Origin: Paenibacillus_F chitinolyticus_A | GTDB taxonomy: Bacteria; Bacillota; Bacilli; Paenibacillales; NBRC-103111 | Length of the DNA stretch: 64,000 bases | Direction: 5' to 3' | NCBI RefSeq assembly: GCF_045038035.1 | Contig: NZ_CP173427.1 | Coordinates: 4,154,001 to 4,218,000 of the forward strand | Shown here: piece after piece, positions 24,615-32,009 of the stretch | How positions within the stretch are numbered: the stretch's first letter is position 1 | How the letters are laid out: each line of letters begins with the position of its first letter | The notes under the pieces: model-generated | The model's input: only the letters and a program-made list of their open reading frames with translations | Told to the model about the DNA's origin: nothing | The model's database searches: none | Position numbers and translations under genes: made by a program

Positions 24615-25751
24615 ATGTTGAACTTGTGGAACGATCCGATTGAAACATGGGGTCCGGAGACGGCCAGCTCCATGATGCTAGTCATTCTTACCCTGATGAT
24701 TTTCATCTCGGGAAGGCTTTACTATACACGCAGAAAAAAAGGCTATTTCTCGATGACCGTCTCGCTCATCCTCATGCTCGTCCATAACCTTCTCCGGCTT
24801 TACTGGCAGGCCTCGGACCAATTGCAGGGCATGTCGGGCTTCGCGGACGATCTGCTTCAGGCCGTCACCTTCGTCCTGATCAATCTGGGCGTTTATCAGC
24901 TGTATAATCCGACGCGGCGGCGTCATTATTTATATTTTTACGGCTTGATCGCGGTCGCTTTGGGCGTTTCCGCTTTTCATTTTTACCCGCCGTCCGGAGG
25001 AAGTCCCGAGCAGGCTGCGCTGCTGGCCGACTTGCCGCTGGAGCTGTACATGTTCGTGCTGATCTTTTTATGCGCTTACACCATTACGCCTCTGATCGGA
25101 CAACAAGGTAAATTCCAGGCCGTGATGACGCTGTATTTCGCCAGACAAACGGCACATATGGTCAATCTGTACCTGTTTCAAGGGGAGCAGAAATGGCTGA
25201 TGCTGGCGGAATGGTTTATTCCGGTCATCTATGCGACGATTCTTTTCTTCCTGCTGTTCGACCGGGTAGTCGAGCTCATGCAGGCGATTTACCAGTCCTC
25301 GATCACCGACGGCCTGACCAAAGTGTATAACCGCAAATACTTCGATAAAAGAGTTTCGCAGTATATCCGGCTGAATATGAACGTTTCGGTCCTGTTCAGC
25401 GACATAGACAATTTCAAAAAGCTCAACGATACCAAGGGCCATCACATGGGAGACGAGATGCTCAAGCAAGTAGCGAGCATCATGCGCCAGGAAGCGGACG
25501 AGAGCGGTATCGTGGGGCGTTACGGCGGCGAGGAGCTGGTCGTTCTGCTGACCGATCCCGATGTCAAACCCGCCGAGCTCGCGGAGAGAATACGCAAGCG
25601 CATCGAAGAAGAAACCATCGTCACCGTCAGCATGGGATTCAGCACTTACAAGAAAGGCCTCACGGGAGACAAGCTGATCAAACAAGCGGACGAAGCGATG
25701 TACAAGGCCAAAACAACCGGGAAGAACAAGGTCGTCAAATTCGGCGCTTGA
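24615..25751 (+). CDS. membrane-bound diguanylate cyclase (GGDEF)
   Basis: A 378-residue protein. The first 210 residues form six or seven membrane helices (an integral sensor region), then a C-terminal GGDEF domain from about 225. 'DGLTKVYNRKYFD', 'LFSDIDNFKKLND' and the active-site loop 'RYGGEEL' (about 296-302) are intact, so it should make c-di-GMP from two GTP. No RxxD inhibitory site is obvious before the GGEEL. The start is uncertain: the ATG at 24615 is only 1 nt after GGAGG, and TTG codons at 24618 and 24624 are better spaced. Monocistronic. The input signal is unknown. Confidence 0.9.
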   Translation: MLNLWNDPIETWGPETASSMMLVILTLMIFISGRLYYTRRKKGYFSMTVSLILMLVHNLLRLYWQASDQLQGMSGFADDLLQAVTFVLINLGVYQLYNPTRRRHYLYFYGLIAVALGVSAFHFYPPSGGSPEQAALLADLPLELYMFVLIFLCAYTITPLIGQQGKFQAVMTLYFARQTAHMVNLYLFQGEQKWLMLAEWFIPVIYATILFFLLFDRVVELMQAIYQSSITDGLTKVYNRKYFDKRVSQYIRLNMNVSVLFSDIDNFKKLNDTKGHHMGDEMLKQVASIMRQEADESGIVGRYGGEELVVLLTDPDVKPAELAERIRKRIEEETIVTVSMGFSTYKKGLTGDKLIKQADEAMYKAKTTGKNKVVKFGA

Positions 25752-25802
25752 CTTATCCCCTGCCCGGTCTTCCGGCAGCAATGACTACACAGCGGGGATT
25801 AC

Positions 25803-25838
25803 AAAAAAGGCGCGGCCTCTGGCAGGACCGCACCTTTT
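25803..25838 (-). terminator. terminator of the small XRE gene, also facing the GGDEF gene
   Basis: A 13-bp stem including G-U pairs (minus strand AAAAGGTGCGG... and ...CCGCGCCTTTT), with a run of six T on the minus strand. Confidence 0.75.
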
Positions 25839-25840
25839 CC

Positions 25841-26047
25841 TCACTGAATGTGAAACAGCTCCTCGACCTGCTTTCCGAGAACGATGCTCAGACGCTTCGC
25901 GGCCCCGGGACCGACCGACTTCATCGACCGCTCCAGCAAGCTGATGTATGCGTGGCTTAATCCCGTCTGTCTGGCAAGCTCCCGCTGGGTCAGTCCCAGC
26001 GTCATTCTTCTGCGGATAAATTCTTCCGATTTGGCGATAATCCTCAT
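25841..26047 (-). CDS. small XRE-family DNA-binding regulator
   Basis: A 68-residue single-domain Cro/CI-type helix-turn-helix protein. 'LTQRELARQTGLSHAYISLLER' is the helix-turn-helix (about residues 19-40). The rest is the five-helix DNA-binding core, with no sensor domain. It diverges from the two larger XRE genes and reads away from a palindrome (26097-26110) that may be its operator. Small XRE proteins of this type often repress their own gene and a neighbour. No toxin partner is seen. Confidence 0.85.
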   Translation of the reverse strand: MRIIAKSEEFIRRRMTLGLTQRELARQTGLSHAYISLLERSMKSVGPGAAKRLSIVLGKQVEELFHIQ

Positions 26048-26096
26048 AAAAAATCATAGCCCCCATTTCCTAATTAATTCCATGGTAGCATTATAA

Positions 26097-26132
26097 TTTA
26101 CTATTGTAAACATAAATATTTACTATAGTTGA
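26097..26132. promoter_or_regulatory. probable XRE operator
   Basis: A perfect palindrome TTTAC-TATT-GTAAA (26097-26110) is followed 22 bp later by a degenerate copy TTTACTATAGTTGA (26119-26132). It lies in the AT-rich gap between the divergent small XRE gene and the first large one. Confidence 0.5.
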
Positions 26133-26160
26133 CGATAGCTCTTCTTTCTTTTACACCCGA

Positions 26161-26210
26161 TTGAAAAACCTCATTTTCCCTGCTATGATAAGCATGTTAA
26201 CTAATGTTTA
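26161..26210 (+). promoter_or_regulatory. promoter and operator of XRE copy 1
   Basis: TTGAAA (26161-26166), 17 nt, TATGAT (26184-26189). Overlapping its start region is the inverted repeat TAAGCAT-N8-ATGTTTA (26189-26210), which has one mismatch. The site would block transcription when occupied, so autorepression is likely. Confidence 0.65.
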
Positions 26211-26231
26211 CCAAGAAATGCGGGTGCTGCG

Positions 26232-26612
26232 ATGTATTTCTATGACAAGCTCAAAGATCTCCGCAAGCTGAAAGGGTATACGATCCGTGAACTGGCTGAC
26301 CGTTCCGGCGTATCGGCCGCTTACATTTCCCAGCTTGAGAACGGCAACCGCAATATCCCGTCTCCGGATGTGCTGATGAAGCTGTCCGAAGGCTTGAATA
26401 TTCCTTACGCCGAACTGATGAAAATCGCCGGATATCTCGACGAACCGGAGAGCGGCGGGGACAAGCCCAAGGCTCCGGTCAATTTGCGCCGGTTTCTTCA
26501 TGACAACGATCTCATCTTCGACGGCACGGAATTGACGGAACAGGACAAAGAATGGATCGAGCGCGTCCTCAGCGCCCTGTTCTGGAAAGAACGGAACAGC
26601 CGCAACGAATAA
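26232..26612 (+). CDS. XRE-family regulator, copy 1 of a tandem duplication
   Basis: A 126-residue regulator. The N-terminal XRE helix-turn-helix (residues 6-62) has recognition region 'ELADRSGVSAAYISQLENG'. The C-terminal part (about 85-126) is an acidic/aromatic helix 'LTEQDKEWIERVLSALFW' that probably dimerises or binds a ligand or partner, as in SinR-like proteins. It differs from copy 2 at only five of 126 positions. The ribosome site is weak (GGGTG). The gene has its own promoter, operator and terminator. Its targets are unknown apart from the likely site in its own promoter. Confidence 0.88.
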   Translation: MYFYDKLKDLRKLKGYTIRELADRSGVSAAYISQLENGNRNIPSPDVLMKLSEGLNIPYAELMKIAGYLDEPESGGDKPKAPVNLRRFLHDNDLIFDGTELTEQDKEWIERVLSALFWKERNSRNE

Positions 26613-26659
26613 GAACGGCCGGCCGCCCTCCTGCAATCCTGCCTTACATAAGCAATCGG

Positions 26660-26700
26660 AACAACCCGCGGGAGCTAAGTCTCCCTGCGGGTTGTTATTC
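26660..26700 (+). terminator. terminator of XRE copy 1
   Basis: The arms AACAACCCGC and GCGGGTTGTT enclose an inner GGGAG/CTCCC stem, then a T-rich tail follows. The same hairpin is present after copy 2. Confidence 0.85.
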
Positions 26701-26743
26701 TTGCCTGTTAATCTTTTTTTGGCCGTGCGGTCAAAGTTCCCCT

Positions 26744-26793
26744 TTGAAAAACCACATATTCCCTGCTATGATAAACATGTTAACTAATGTTTA
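26744..26793 (+). promoter_or_regulatory. promoter and operator of XRE copy 2
   Basis: TTGAAA (26744-26749), 17 nt, TATGAT (26767-26772). The inverted repeat TAAACAT-N8-ATGTTTA (26772-26793) is perfect here. Duplicated from the copy 1 region. Confidence 0.65.
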
Positions 26794-26814
26794 CCAAGAA
26801 ATGCGGGTGCTGTA

Positions 26815-27195
26815 ATGTATTTCTATGACAAGCTCAAAGATCTCCGCAAGCTGAAAGGCTATACGATCCGCGAACTGGCTGACCGTTCCGGCGTATCGGC
26901 CGCTTACATTTCCCAGCTTGAGAACGGCAACCGCAATATCCCGTCTCCGGATGTGCTGATGAAGCTGTCCGAAGGCTTGAATATTCCTTACGCCGAACTG
27001 ATGAAAATCGCCGGATATTTAGACGAACCGGAGAGCGGCGGGGACAAGCCCAAGGCTCCGGTCAACCTGCGCCGCTTTCTTCATGATAACGAACTTATCT
27101 TCGACGGCATCGAACTGACCGAGCAGGACAAAGAATGGGTCGAGCGCATGCTCAGCGCCCTCTTCTGGAAAGAACGGAAGAGCCGCAACGAATAA
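26815..27195 (+). CDS. XRE-family regulator, copy 2 of a tandem duplication
   Basis: Near-identical to the gene 583 bp upstream: 121 of 126 residues match. The differences (D93E, T99I, I109V, V112M, N122K) all lie in the C-terminal part, while the DNA-binding domain is identical, so both copies should bind the same operator. The duplicated block includes promoter, operator and terminator. The two genes are therefore separate transcription units that can repress each other. Confidence 0.88.
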   Translation: MYFYDKLKDLRKLKGYTIRELADRSGVSAAYISQLENGNRNIPSPDVLMKLSEGLNIPYAELMKIAGYLDEPESGGDKPKAPVNLRRFLHDNELIFDGIELTEQDKEWVERMLSALFWKERKSRNE

Positions 27196-27237
27196 GAACG
27201 CCGGCACCCTGTAATCCTGCCTTACATAAGCAATCGG

Positions 27238-27280
27238 AACAACCCGCGGGAGCTGAATCATCCCTGCGGGTTGTTTCTTG
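27238..27280. terminator. terminator of XRE copy 2
   Basis: The arms AACAACCCGC and GCGGGTTGTT flank a larger loop, with a T-rich tail. It also faces the convergent gene at 27302-27571. Confidence 0.8.
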
Positions 27281-27301
27281 ATGTATGTTAATCCGGGCCG
27301 G

Positions 27302-27571
27302 CTATGCGATTGAATTCGGTTTGGCCAAATGGCCGAGGTTTCCCTGTATCTCCTGAATCCGTTCATTCTCCTGCCGCAGCTTCTCCTCGATACGTTCCGT
27401 CAAATGAGCGATCTGTTCTGCAACACTGTCCGGCACTTCCACTTCGGGCAGCGACTTGATAATATACAGCAGACACTGCAGCGTATCTTCCATTACTTCT
27501 TTTTTGCGGCTTGCGATTACGACCTCCGCCAGAAAGATAAGGTGCGTCAGTTCATTTTGCAGGACACTCAT
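27302..27571 (-). CDS. small helical protein of unknown function
   Basis: An 89-residue soluble protein that looks entirely helical, with a coiled coil at about 55-80 ('HLTERIEEKLRQENERIQE'). A GGAAGG-type ribosome site precedes the ATG. The family is not recognised. Size and shape suggest a small adaptor or regulator. It diverges from the nitroreductase leader. Confidence 0.65.
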   Translation of the reverse strand: MSVLQNELTHLIFLAEVVIASRKKEVMEDTLQCLLYIIKSLPEVEVPDSVAEQIAHLTERIEEKLRQENERIQEIQGNLGHLAKPNSIA

Positions 27572-27633
27572 TCAAGTTCCACTTCCTTCCACTTCCGATT
27601 ATGACTGAAATTGTCGAATGTGAAAAGTTGCTC

Positions 27634-27691
27634 TTGACAGTTTTAACTGTAATATTTATTATACTAGATATATCGTAACTTATTTAGTTAC
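27634..27691 (+). promoter_or_regulatory. strong promoter with palindromic operator
   Basis: TTGACA (27634-27639), 17 nt, TATTAT (27657-27662). The perfect inverted repeat GTAACT-TATTT-AGTTAC (27675-27691) sits just after the expected transcription start. Palindromes of this GTAAC type are typical of HxlR/YodB-family quinone or thiol-stress repressors, which control nitroreductases in B. subtilis; that link is inference. Confidence 0.65.
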
Positions 27692-27745
27692 AGTTCAGTC
27701 CACCCAGACGGCATCCGTTATGCCCGGATAACCGTCCTTCTGCCA

Positions 27746-27803
27746 GCGGGCCTGACCGAGTTCTCCCTTTTCTGCCGAACGGCCGGCGGCCCGCTTTTTT
27801 TTT
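27746..27803 (+). terminator. intrinsic terminator inside the nitroreductase leader
   Basis: The arms GCGGGCC (27746-27752) and GGCCCGC (27788-27794) are followed by nine T. It is preceded by another hairpin at 27707-27737 (GACGG-ATCCG / CGGAT-CCGTC). It lies about 130 nt before the nitroreductase, so it must be read through or bypassed. The segment from 27669 could be an attenuator leader or a small RNA. Confidence 0.65.
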
Positions 27804-27929
27804 ACATCTCGGCCGAATTCGTTTGGCCTGAAAAAATTAACTACGCGGAACGAGCGGAAACCAGTCATGTTTTCCGCAAAACCGCACACATTACCTATAA
27901 CCTTTGCGAACGCCAAAAGGAGGATATTT

Positions 27930-28562
27930 ATGACCCAGCAGCTTTTTGCCGAAACTCTGAAAGTCATTGCGGAGCGCCACTCCGTAAAATCGTACGACCC
28001 GGATTTTGTATTCCCCGAGGAGCATAAGGAGATTATCCTGAACGCGGCTAACCAGGCGCCGTCCTCCTGGAATCTGCAGCACTGGAAATTTCTCGTGATC
28101 GACGATCCGGCCGCCAAGCAGCGTCTGCTCCCCATCGCCAACAACCAGAAGCAGGTGGCGGAAAGCTCCTTCGTGGTCGCCGTTCTGGGCGACCTGCAGG
28201 CGAACCTGAACGCCGAAACGATTTATGGCGCTGCCGTAGAGAGCGGGTTCTTGACGCCGGAAATCAAAGACACGCTCGTGTCGCAAATTAACGGCGCCTA
28301 TGCAAGCGGCGGCAGCATCCCTCGGGATGAAGCGATCCGCAACGCCTCGTTCGCGTCCATGCAGCTTATGCTCGCGGCGAAAGCGCTCGGCTACGACACG
28401 TGCCCGATGGGCGGATTCAATCCCGCCGCGTTCGTGCAGGAGTTTAACGTTCCCGAGCGTTACATTCCCACTCTGCTCATCTCCGTCGGCAAAGCGGCGA
28501 AACCGGCTTATGCGTCCGGGCGCTTCCCGCTGGAGCAGGTTGTCGTCAAAAATTCGTTCTGA
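27930..28562 (+). CDS. nitroreductase-family flavoprotein (YodC/MhqN-like)
   Basis: A 210-residue FMN-dependent nitroreductase. Family blocks are 'RHSVKSYDPDFVFPEE' (12-27), 'ANQAPSSWNLQHWKF' with FMN-binding residues (about 43-58), 'GYDTCPMGGFNP' and the C-terminal 'ISVGKAAKP'. Such enzymes reduce quinones or nitro compounds with NAD(P)H. AAGGAGG precedes the ATG at 27930. Its promoter region, with a GTAACT palindrome, suggests induction by electrophile or quinone stress, as for B. subtilis yodC and mhqN. Confidence 0.9.
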   Translation: MTQQLFAETLKVIAERHSVKSYDPDFVFPEEHKEIILNAANQAPSSWNLQHWKFLVIDDPAAKQRLLPIANNQKQVAESSFVVAVLGDLQANLNAETIYGAAVESGFLTPEIKDTLVSQINGAYASGGSIPRDEAIRNASFASMQLMLAAKALGYDTCPMGGFNPAAFVQEFNVPERYIPTLLISVGKAAKPAYASGRFPLEQVVVKNSF

Positions 28563-28715
28563 CCTGTTTACCGGCAGCACGAACCGTTTAAAGACACACA
28601 GATCCAAACACTCGCTTGATCCCATTAGAGGCGGGCCGCGTTGCCTACAGCTTTTCGCATCACGCTTAACGCGCCGGTCGTCTGCCCTTAAAATTTCACA
28701 CACGGAGGGATTCCT

Positions 28716-29033
28716 ATGTCTTTGCTAAACGTATCCGATCAAACTTTCCAGGAAACGCTGGATAACAACAACCTCGTACTCGTCGATTTTTGGGCGCCAT
28801 GGTGCGGTCCCTGCAAAATGCAGAGCCCTATTCTGGACCAGCTGACGGAAGAAGCCGGCGAAGCCGTAACGATCGCGAAAATCAACGTCGACGACAACCC
28901 GGAAACAGCCTCGAAGTTCGGCGTGATGAGCATTCCTACCTTGAAGCTGTTCAAAAACGGCAGCGAAGTCAAAACGATGGTAGGCGTTCAATCGCTTCAG
29001 ACGCTGAAAGAACTGGTTAATCAAAACCAGTAA
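28716..29033 (+). CDS. trxA: thioredoxin
   Basis: A 105-residue classical thioredoxin with the redox motif WCGPC (29-33), preceding 'VDFWAP' and cis-proline in 'SIPTLKLF' (about 73-80). It would reduce cytoplasmic disulfides using thioredoxin reductase. GGAGGG precedes the ATG. Separate unit from the nitroreductase, although the two may share stress induction. In this order (oxidative enzyme then Trx) it could be an extra thioredoxin rather than the essential one. Confidence 0.95.
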   Translation: MSLLNVSDQTFQETLDNNNLVLVDFWAPWCGPCKMQSPILDQLTEEAGEAVTIAKINVDDNPETASKFGVMSIPTLKLFKNGSEVKTMVGVQSLQTLKELVNQNQ

Positions 29034-29081
29034 TTATCCGGCATCTTCCCTGCCCCTTTCCCCCAAAGCCCGGCACAATGC

Positions 29082-29130
29082 AAAAAGAGCGGTCCTTTTC
29101 GTCATCCGGCGAATTGGACCGCTCTTTTTT
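29082..29130. terminator. bidirectional terminator after trxA
   Basis: A 14-bp stem, AAAAAGAGCGGTCC (29082-29095) with its complement at 29116-29129, and a 20-nt loop. T-runs occur in both directions. Confidence 0.9.
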
Positions 29131-29168
29131 ACGGAAAAAACGCGGAGCTCCGGCTCCGCCTTATCGCG

Positions 29169-30206
29169 CTATTGAATCGTAACATTTTCGAACAACAGTT
29201 CATCGATCAGCTTGTTGCGGTAAAGCATGGACAGATGCAGCGAATCATAATCCTGCTCCTTATCCAGCTCCTCCATCAGCAGCCGGGCAATTTCCTGCCG
29301 CTGGCGGGAATCGTCGGTTTGGCGGAAGTCGATAAAGCCGGTCAGCTGATCCTCGCTTACGTCAATAGTGGCCGTTCCGATCGGAATACCGCCGTATTCC
29401 TGCTCGTAGATCTCATAGGTCAGCGTATCCCCGTCATCCCTTGCCAGAATGACCGAGTATTCCTCTTCACCGCTGTCCAGTTCGCTCAGCTCATCCGCCT
29501 CTTCCAGCGAGATTTCGATCGAATCCACAATTTCCCCGTCAAAACGGCTGTGGAACAAAAAGTTCTCCGTCTCTTCTTCCTGAAAATCGGCGACAATCAG
29601 GTTCGATGCGAGCTCCATCTCTTCCTCAAGCGGGTCGAATACCCAGTCGAGCATACATACGGCTTCGCTGCCGTAGATCCGGCATGACGCTTCCGCCACC
29701 AGGCGGGAACCCGGATCGAAAAGCTGGTACTCCACCCGCCCGCGCGAATCTTCCAGAAGCACCAGCTCGTAATCCGGTTCCGCGTCGTAAGCGTCCTCTT
29801 CCATGGAGATGTCATCGAGATCCTCTTCCTCGTAGTCTCCGTATACGGATTCGTCACCGACCCACTCCGTCGTCGTTTCATCGTCCGCATAGTCCACCGT
29901 CGGGGATTCGTCCGGAAGCAGCGGAGTTCCGATGATATGGTCATAGCTGCCATACGTCAGCACAACGTCGCATTCCCGGATGTTCATCGCATCGACCAGC
30001 CATTGGATATGGTTGCGCACGAAGGCGTCCACTTCTCTTTTGCCGGCAGGGGATAGTACGGCATCCTCAAGCTGAATGCCCCCGGTCATCCGGTCCCCTT
30101 CGCGGTACACCAAACTGATAATTCCGGCAAAACGGCCGTCCACCAAGATTTCCGTCACTTCTCCGCCCGCCGTTTTCAGGTCGGGTCTTAGTACTAGCTG
30201 GGCCAT
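29169..30206 (-). CDS. acidic protein with three related modules, unknown function
   Basis: A 345-residue soluble and very acidic protein. Three modules of about 90 residues appear to share a pattern: a beta-hairpin, then 'G.a.......G.I.[FW]', then helices. They lie at about 4-100, 150-240 and 255-345, with an Asp/Glu-rich linker at about 115-145. The middle and last modules align best ('YELVLLEDSRGRVEYQLFD' against 'YSVILARDDGDTLTYEIYE'). I do not recognise the family; the architecture suggests a scaffold or binding protein. The start at 30206 follows GGGAGG. Confidence 0.75.
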   Translation of the reverse strand: MAQLVLRPDLKTAGGEVTEILVDGRFAGIISLVYREGDRMTGGIQLEDAVLSPAGKREVDAFVRNHIQWLVDAMNIRECDVVLTYGSYDHIIGTPLLPDESPTVDYADDETTTEWVGDESVYGDYEEEDLDDISMEEDAYDAEPDYELVLLEDSRGRVEYQLFDPGSRLVAEASCRIYGSEAVCMLDWVFDPLEEEMELASNLIVADFQEEETENFLFHSRFDGEIVDSIEISLEEADELSELDSGEEEYSVILARDDGDTLTYEIYEQEYGGIPIGTATIDVSEDQLTGFIDFRQTDDSRQRQEIARLLMEELDKEQDYDSLHLSMLYRNKLIDELLFENVTIQ

Positions 30207-30346
30207 TTGCTCTGCCTCCCTTATCGGTATTTCCGGACGATGCAGCAAATTCTGGCGAGGCCAAAAATGCTTACCCGGAAGATTCTGCTCCTAGCGTACC
30301 CGGATCCCCGGGAATATATGTGACAACCGGGAGGCGGGCCCATAGC

Positions 30347-30395
30347 AAAAAAGCTTACCCGGAGTCTACTTATGCAGACTTCGGGTAAGCTTTTT
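30347..30395. terminator. bidirectional terminator after the MFS gene
   Basis: Perfect outer arms AAAAAGCTTACCCG and CGGGTAAGCTTTTT with an inner AGTCT/AGACT stem. Mainly stops the MFS gene on the minus strand. Confidence 0.9.
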
Positions 30396-30431
30396 AAATT
30401 CAACAGGAAGAAGCATCCTCCGTTCAATCCG

Positions 30432-31952
30432 TCAGGACTGCCGGGACGGCTCCGGTTCTGTCGCCTGCTCCGGCTCCTCTTCGACCTTGAACCGTTTCGG
30501 CAGAAGCAGCGTGAGCACGATGCCGATGGCCGCCAGAACGAGCAGGGACCAGAAAATGCGGCTGAGACTGAACGCGAACAGCTCGCGGATGCCCGCCATC
30601 GTTTCCGGCGAGAATGCGGAACGTCCGTGGGCGTCCAGCGCTTTATTGAGGTCGATGCCTCCGACCTGATCGGGATGAGCCTGCTGATACGTATGCAGCG
30701 AGGTGTTGTACAGCATCCCGAACACCGCGATCCCAAGCGTCTGGCCGAGCGTACGGATGAACGTATGCGAGGACATCGCGGCTCCGCGCAGCTTCCAGCC
30801 TACGGCGGACTGCATCGTGATCGTGTACGCCGTGAAGGCGAAACCGAAGCCGATCCCGAACAGCGCCGTGTACACTTCGAGCGCCCACCCTGGGGTTGCG
30901 GCCGTCATTAGAGCCAAGGCGACGGAACCCGCCGTAATTCCGCCCACGCCGATGAGGACGGCGGATCTTACGCCGAGGCGGACAAAGCCTCTTCCCGCCA
31001 GGGCTGCGCCGACCGTCCAGCAGATGGACAGCGGAATCAGCGCGAAGCCCGAGCCGGTCGCACCGCCGCCGTTCACGCTCTGCACCCAGAGCGGCAGATA
31101 GATCGTGACCGCCACGAGGATGGCGCTGAGAATGAAGCCCGACGAGTTGATGAGCGTAAGAAGCCGGTCCTTGAACAGGTCAAGCGGCAGCATCGGCTCC
31201 GGTGATCTTTTTTCGACGGCGATAAAAATAAACAGGAAGACGACGGAAACGACCAGCAGACCGAGAATGACCGGCGAACCCCAGGCATACTGGACCCCGC
31301 CGCTCAGCAGGGCATAGATCAGAGCCGTCATGCTGATCGTGAACGTCACAATGCCCGGATAATCGATCGGCCGCTTCGTTTTCTCCAGATTTTCGTGCAG
31401 ATAGGCGGAAATCAACAGCATGGAGATAATGCCGAACGGAATGTTAAAATAGAAAATCCATCTCCACGACACATAATCGACCATCAGACCGCCGGCCAGA
31501 GGCCCGAGAATGCCCGAAAGCCCCCAGATGCCGCTGATCCAGCCTTGGATTTTCGCGCGTTCTTCGAACGAGTAAATGTCTCCGACGATAATCATCGTAA
31601 CGGGAAGAATGGCGCCGGCGCCGATCCCCTGGACCGCCCGGAAGAAGATCATCATTTCCATGGATTGCGCGATTCCGCACAAGGTCGAGCCGATCAGGAA
31701 CAAACCGGTTCCGATCATAAAAATTTTCTTGCGTCCGTACAAATCGGACAACTTGCCGAATATCGGGGTAGAAACCGCTGTGGTGAGCAGGTAAATGGAT
31801 ATGACCCAACTCATCAAGTCCAGACCGCCCAAATCGCCGACGATGCGGGGAATGGCGGTCGATACGATCGTGCCTTCGATGGAAGACAGGAAGGTTACGA
31901 CCATGATCGCCAGCAGGACTTTTGTTTTGTCGGTGTTACCGGACCGAGCCAT
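30432..31952 (-). CDS. MFS drug exporter, DHA2 (EmrB/QacA) family, 14 helices
   Basis: A 506-residue major facilitator with about 14 membrane helices. Motif D1 'LDLMSWVISIYLLT', motif A 'GKLSDLYGRKKIFMIG' in loop 2-3, and motif C-like 'GLSGILGPLAGGLMVDY' place it with drug:H+ antiporters of the DHA2 branch. It would expel toxic organic compounds with proton exchange. The start is taken at ATG 31952. Its C-terminal tail is Glu/Pro-rich. No local regulator accompanies it. Confidence 0.9.
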   Translation of the reverse strand: MARSGNTDKTKVLLAIMVVTFLSSIEGTIVSTAIPRIVGDLGGLDLMSWVISIYLLTTAVSTPIFGKLSDLYGRKKIFMIGTGLFLIGSTLCGIAQSMEMMIFFRAVQGIGAGAILPVTMIIVGDIYSFEERAKIQGWISGIWGLSGILGPLAGGLMVDYVSWRWIFYFNIPFGIISMLLISAYLHENLEKTKRPIDYPGIVTFTISMTALIYALLSGGVQYAWGSPVILGLLVVSVVFLFIFIAVEKRSPEPMLPLDLFKDRLLTLINSSGFILSAILVAVTIYLPLWVQSVNGGGATGSGFALIPLSICWTVGAALAGRGFVRLGVRSAVLIGVGGITAGSVALALMTAATPGWALEVYTALFGIGFGFAFTAYTITMQSAVGWKLRGAAMSSHTFIRTLGQTLGIAVFGMLYNTSLHTYQQAHPDQVGGIDLNKALDAHGRSAFSPETMAGIRELFAFSLSRIFWSLLVLAAIGIVLTLLLPKRFKVEEEPEQATEPEPSRQS

Positions 31953-32009
31953 TGGCAGCACCGCCTTTTCTTTTTTTAGGGAACCGCACGGGATCTTCGT
32001 TCAATTCGC

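Larger units (their letters stand above)
26161..27276 (+). repeat. tandem duplication, two units of about 535 bp with 583-bp period
   Basis: Unit 1 runs from about 26161 to 26697 and unit 2 from about 26744 to 27276. Each holds promoter, operator, XRE gene, the downstream sequence CCTTACATAAGCAATCGG and the terminator hairpin. A 47-bp non-repeated spacer separates them. Confidence 0.9.
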
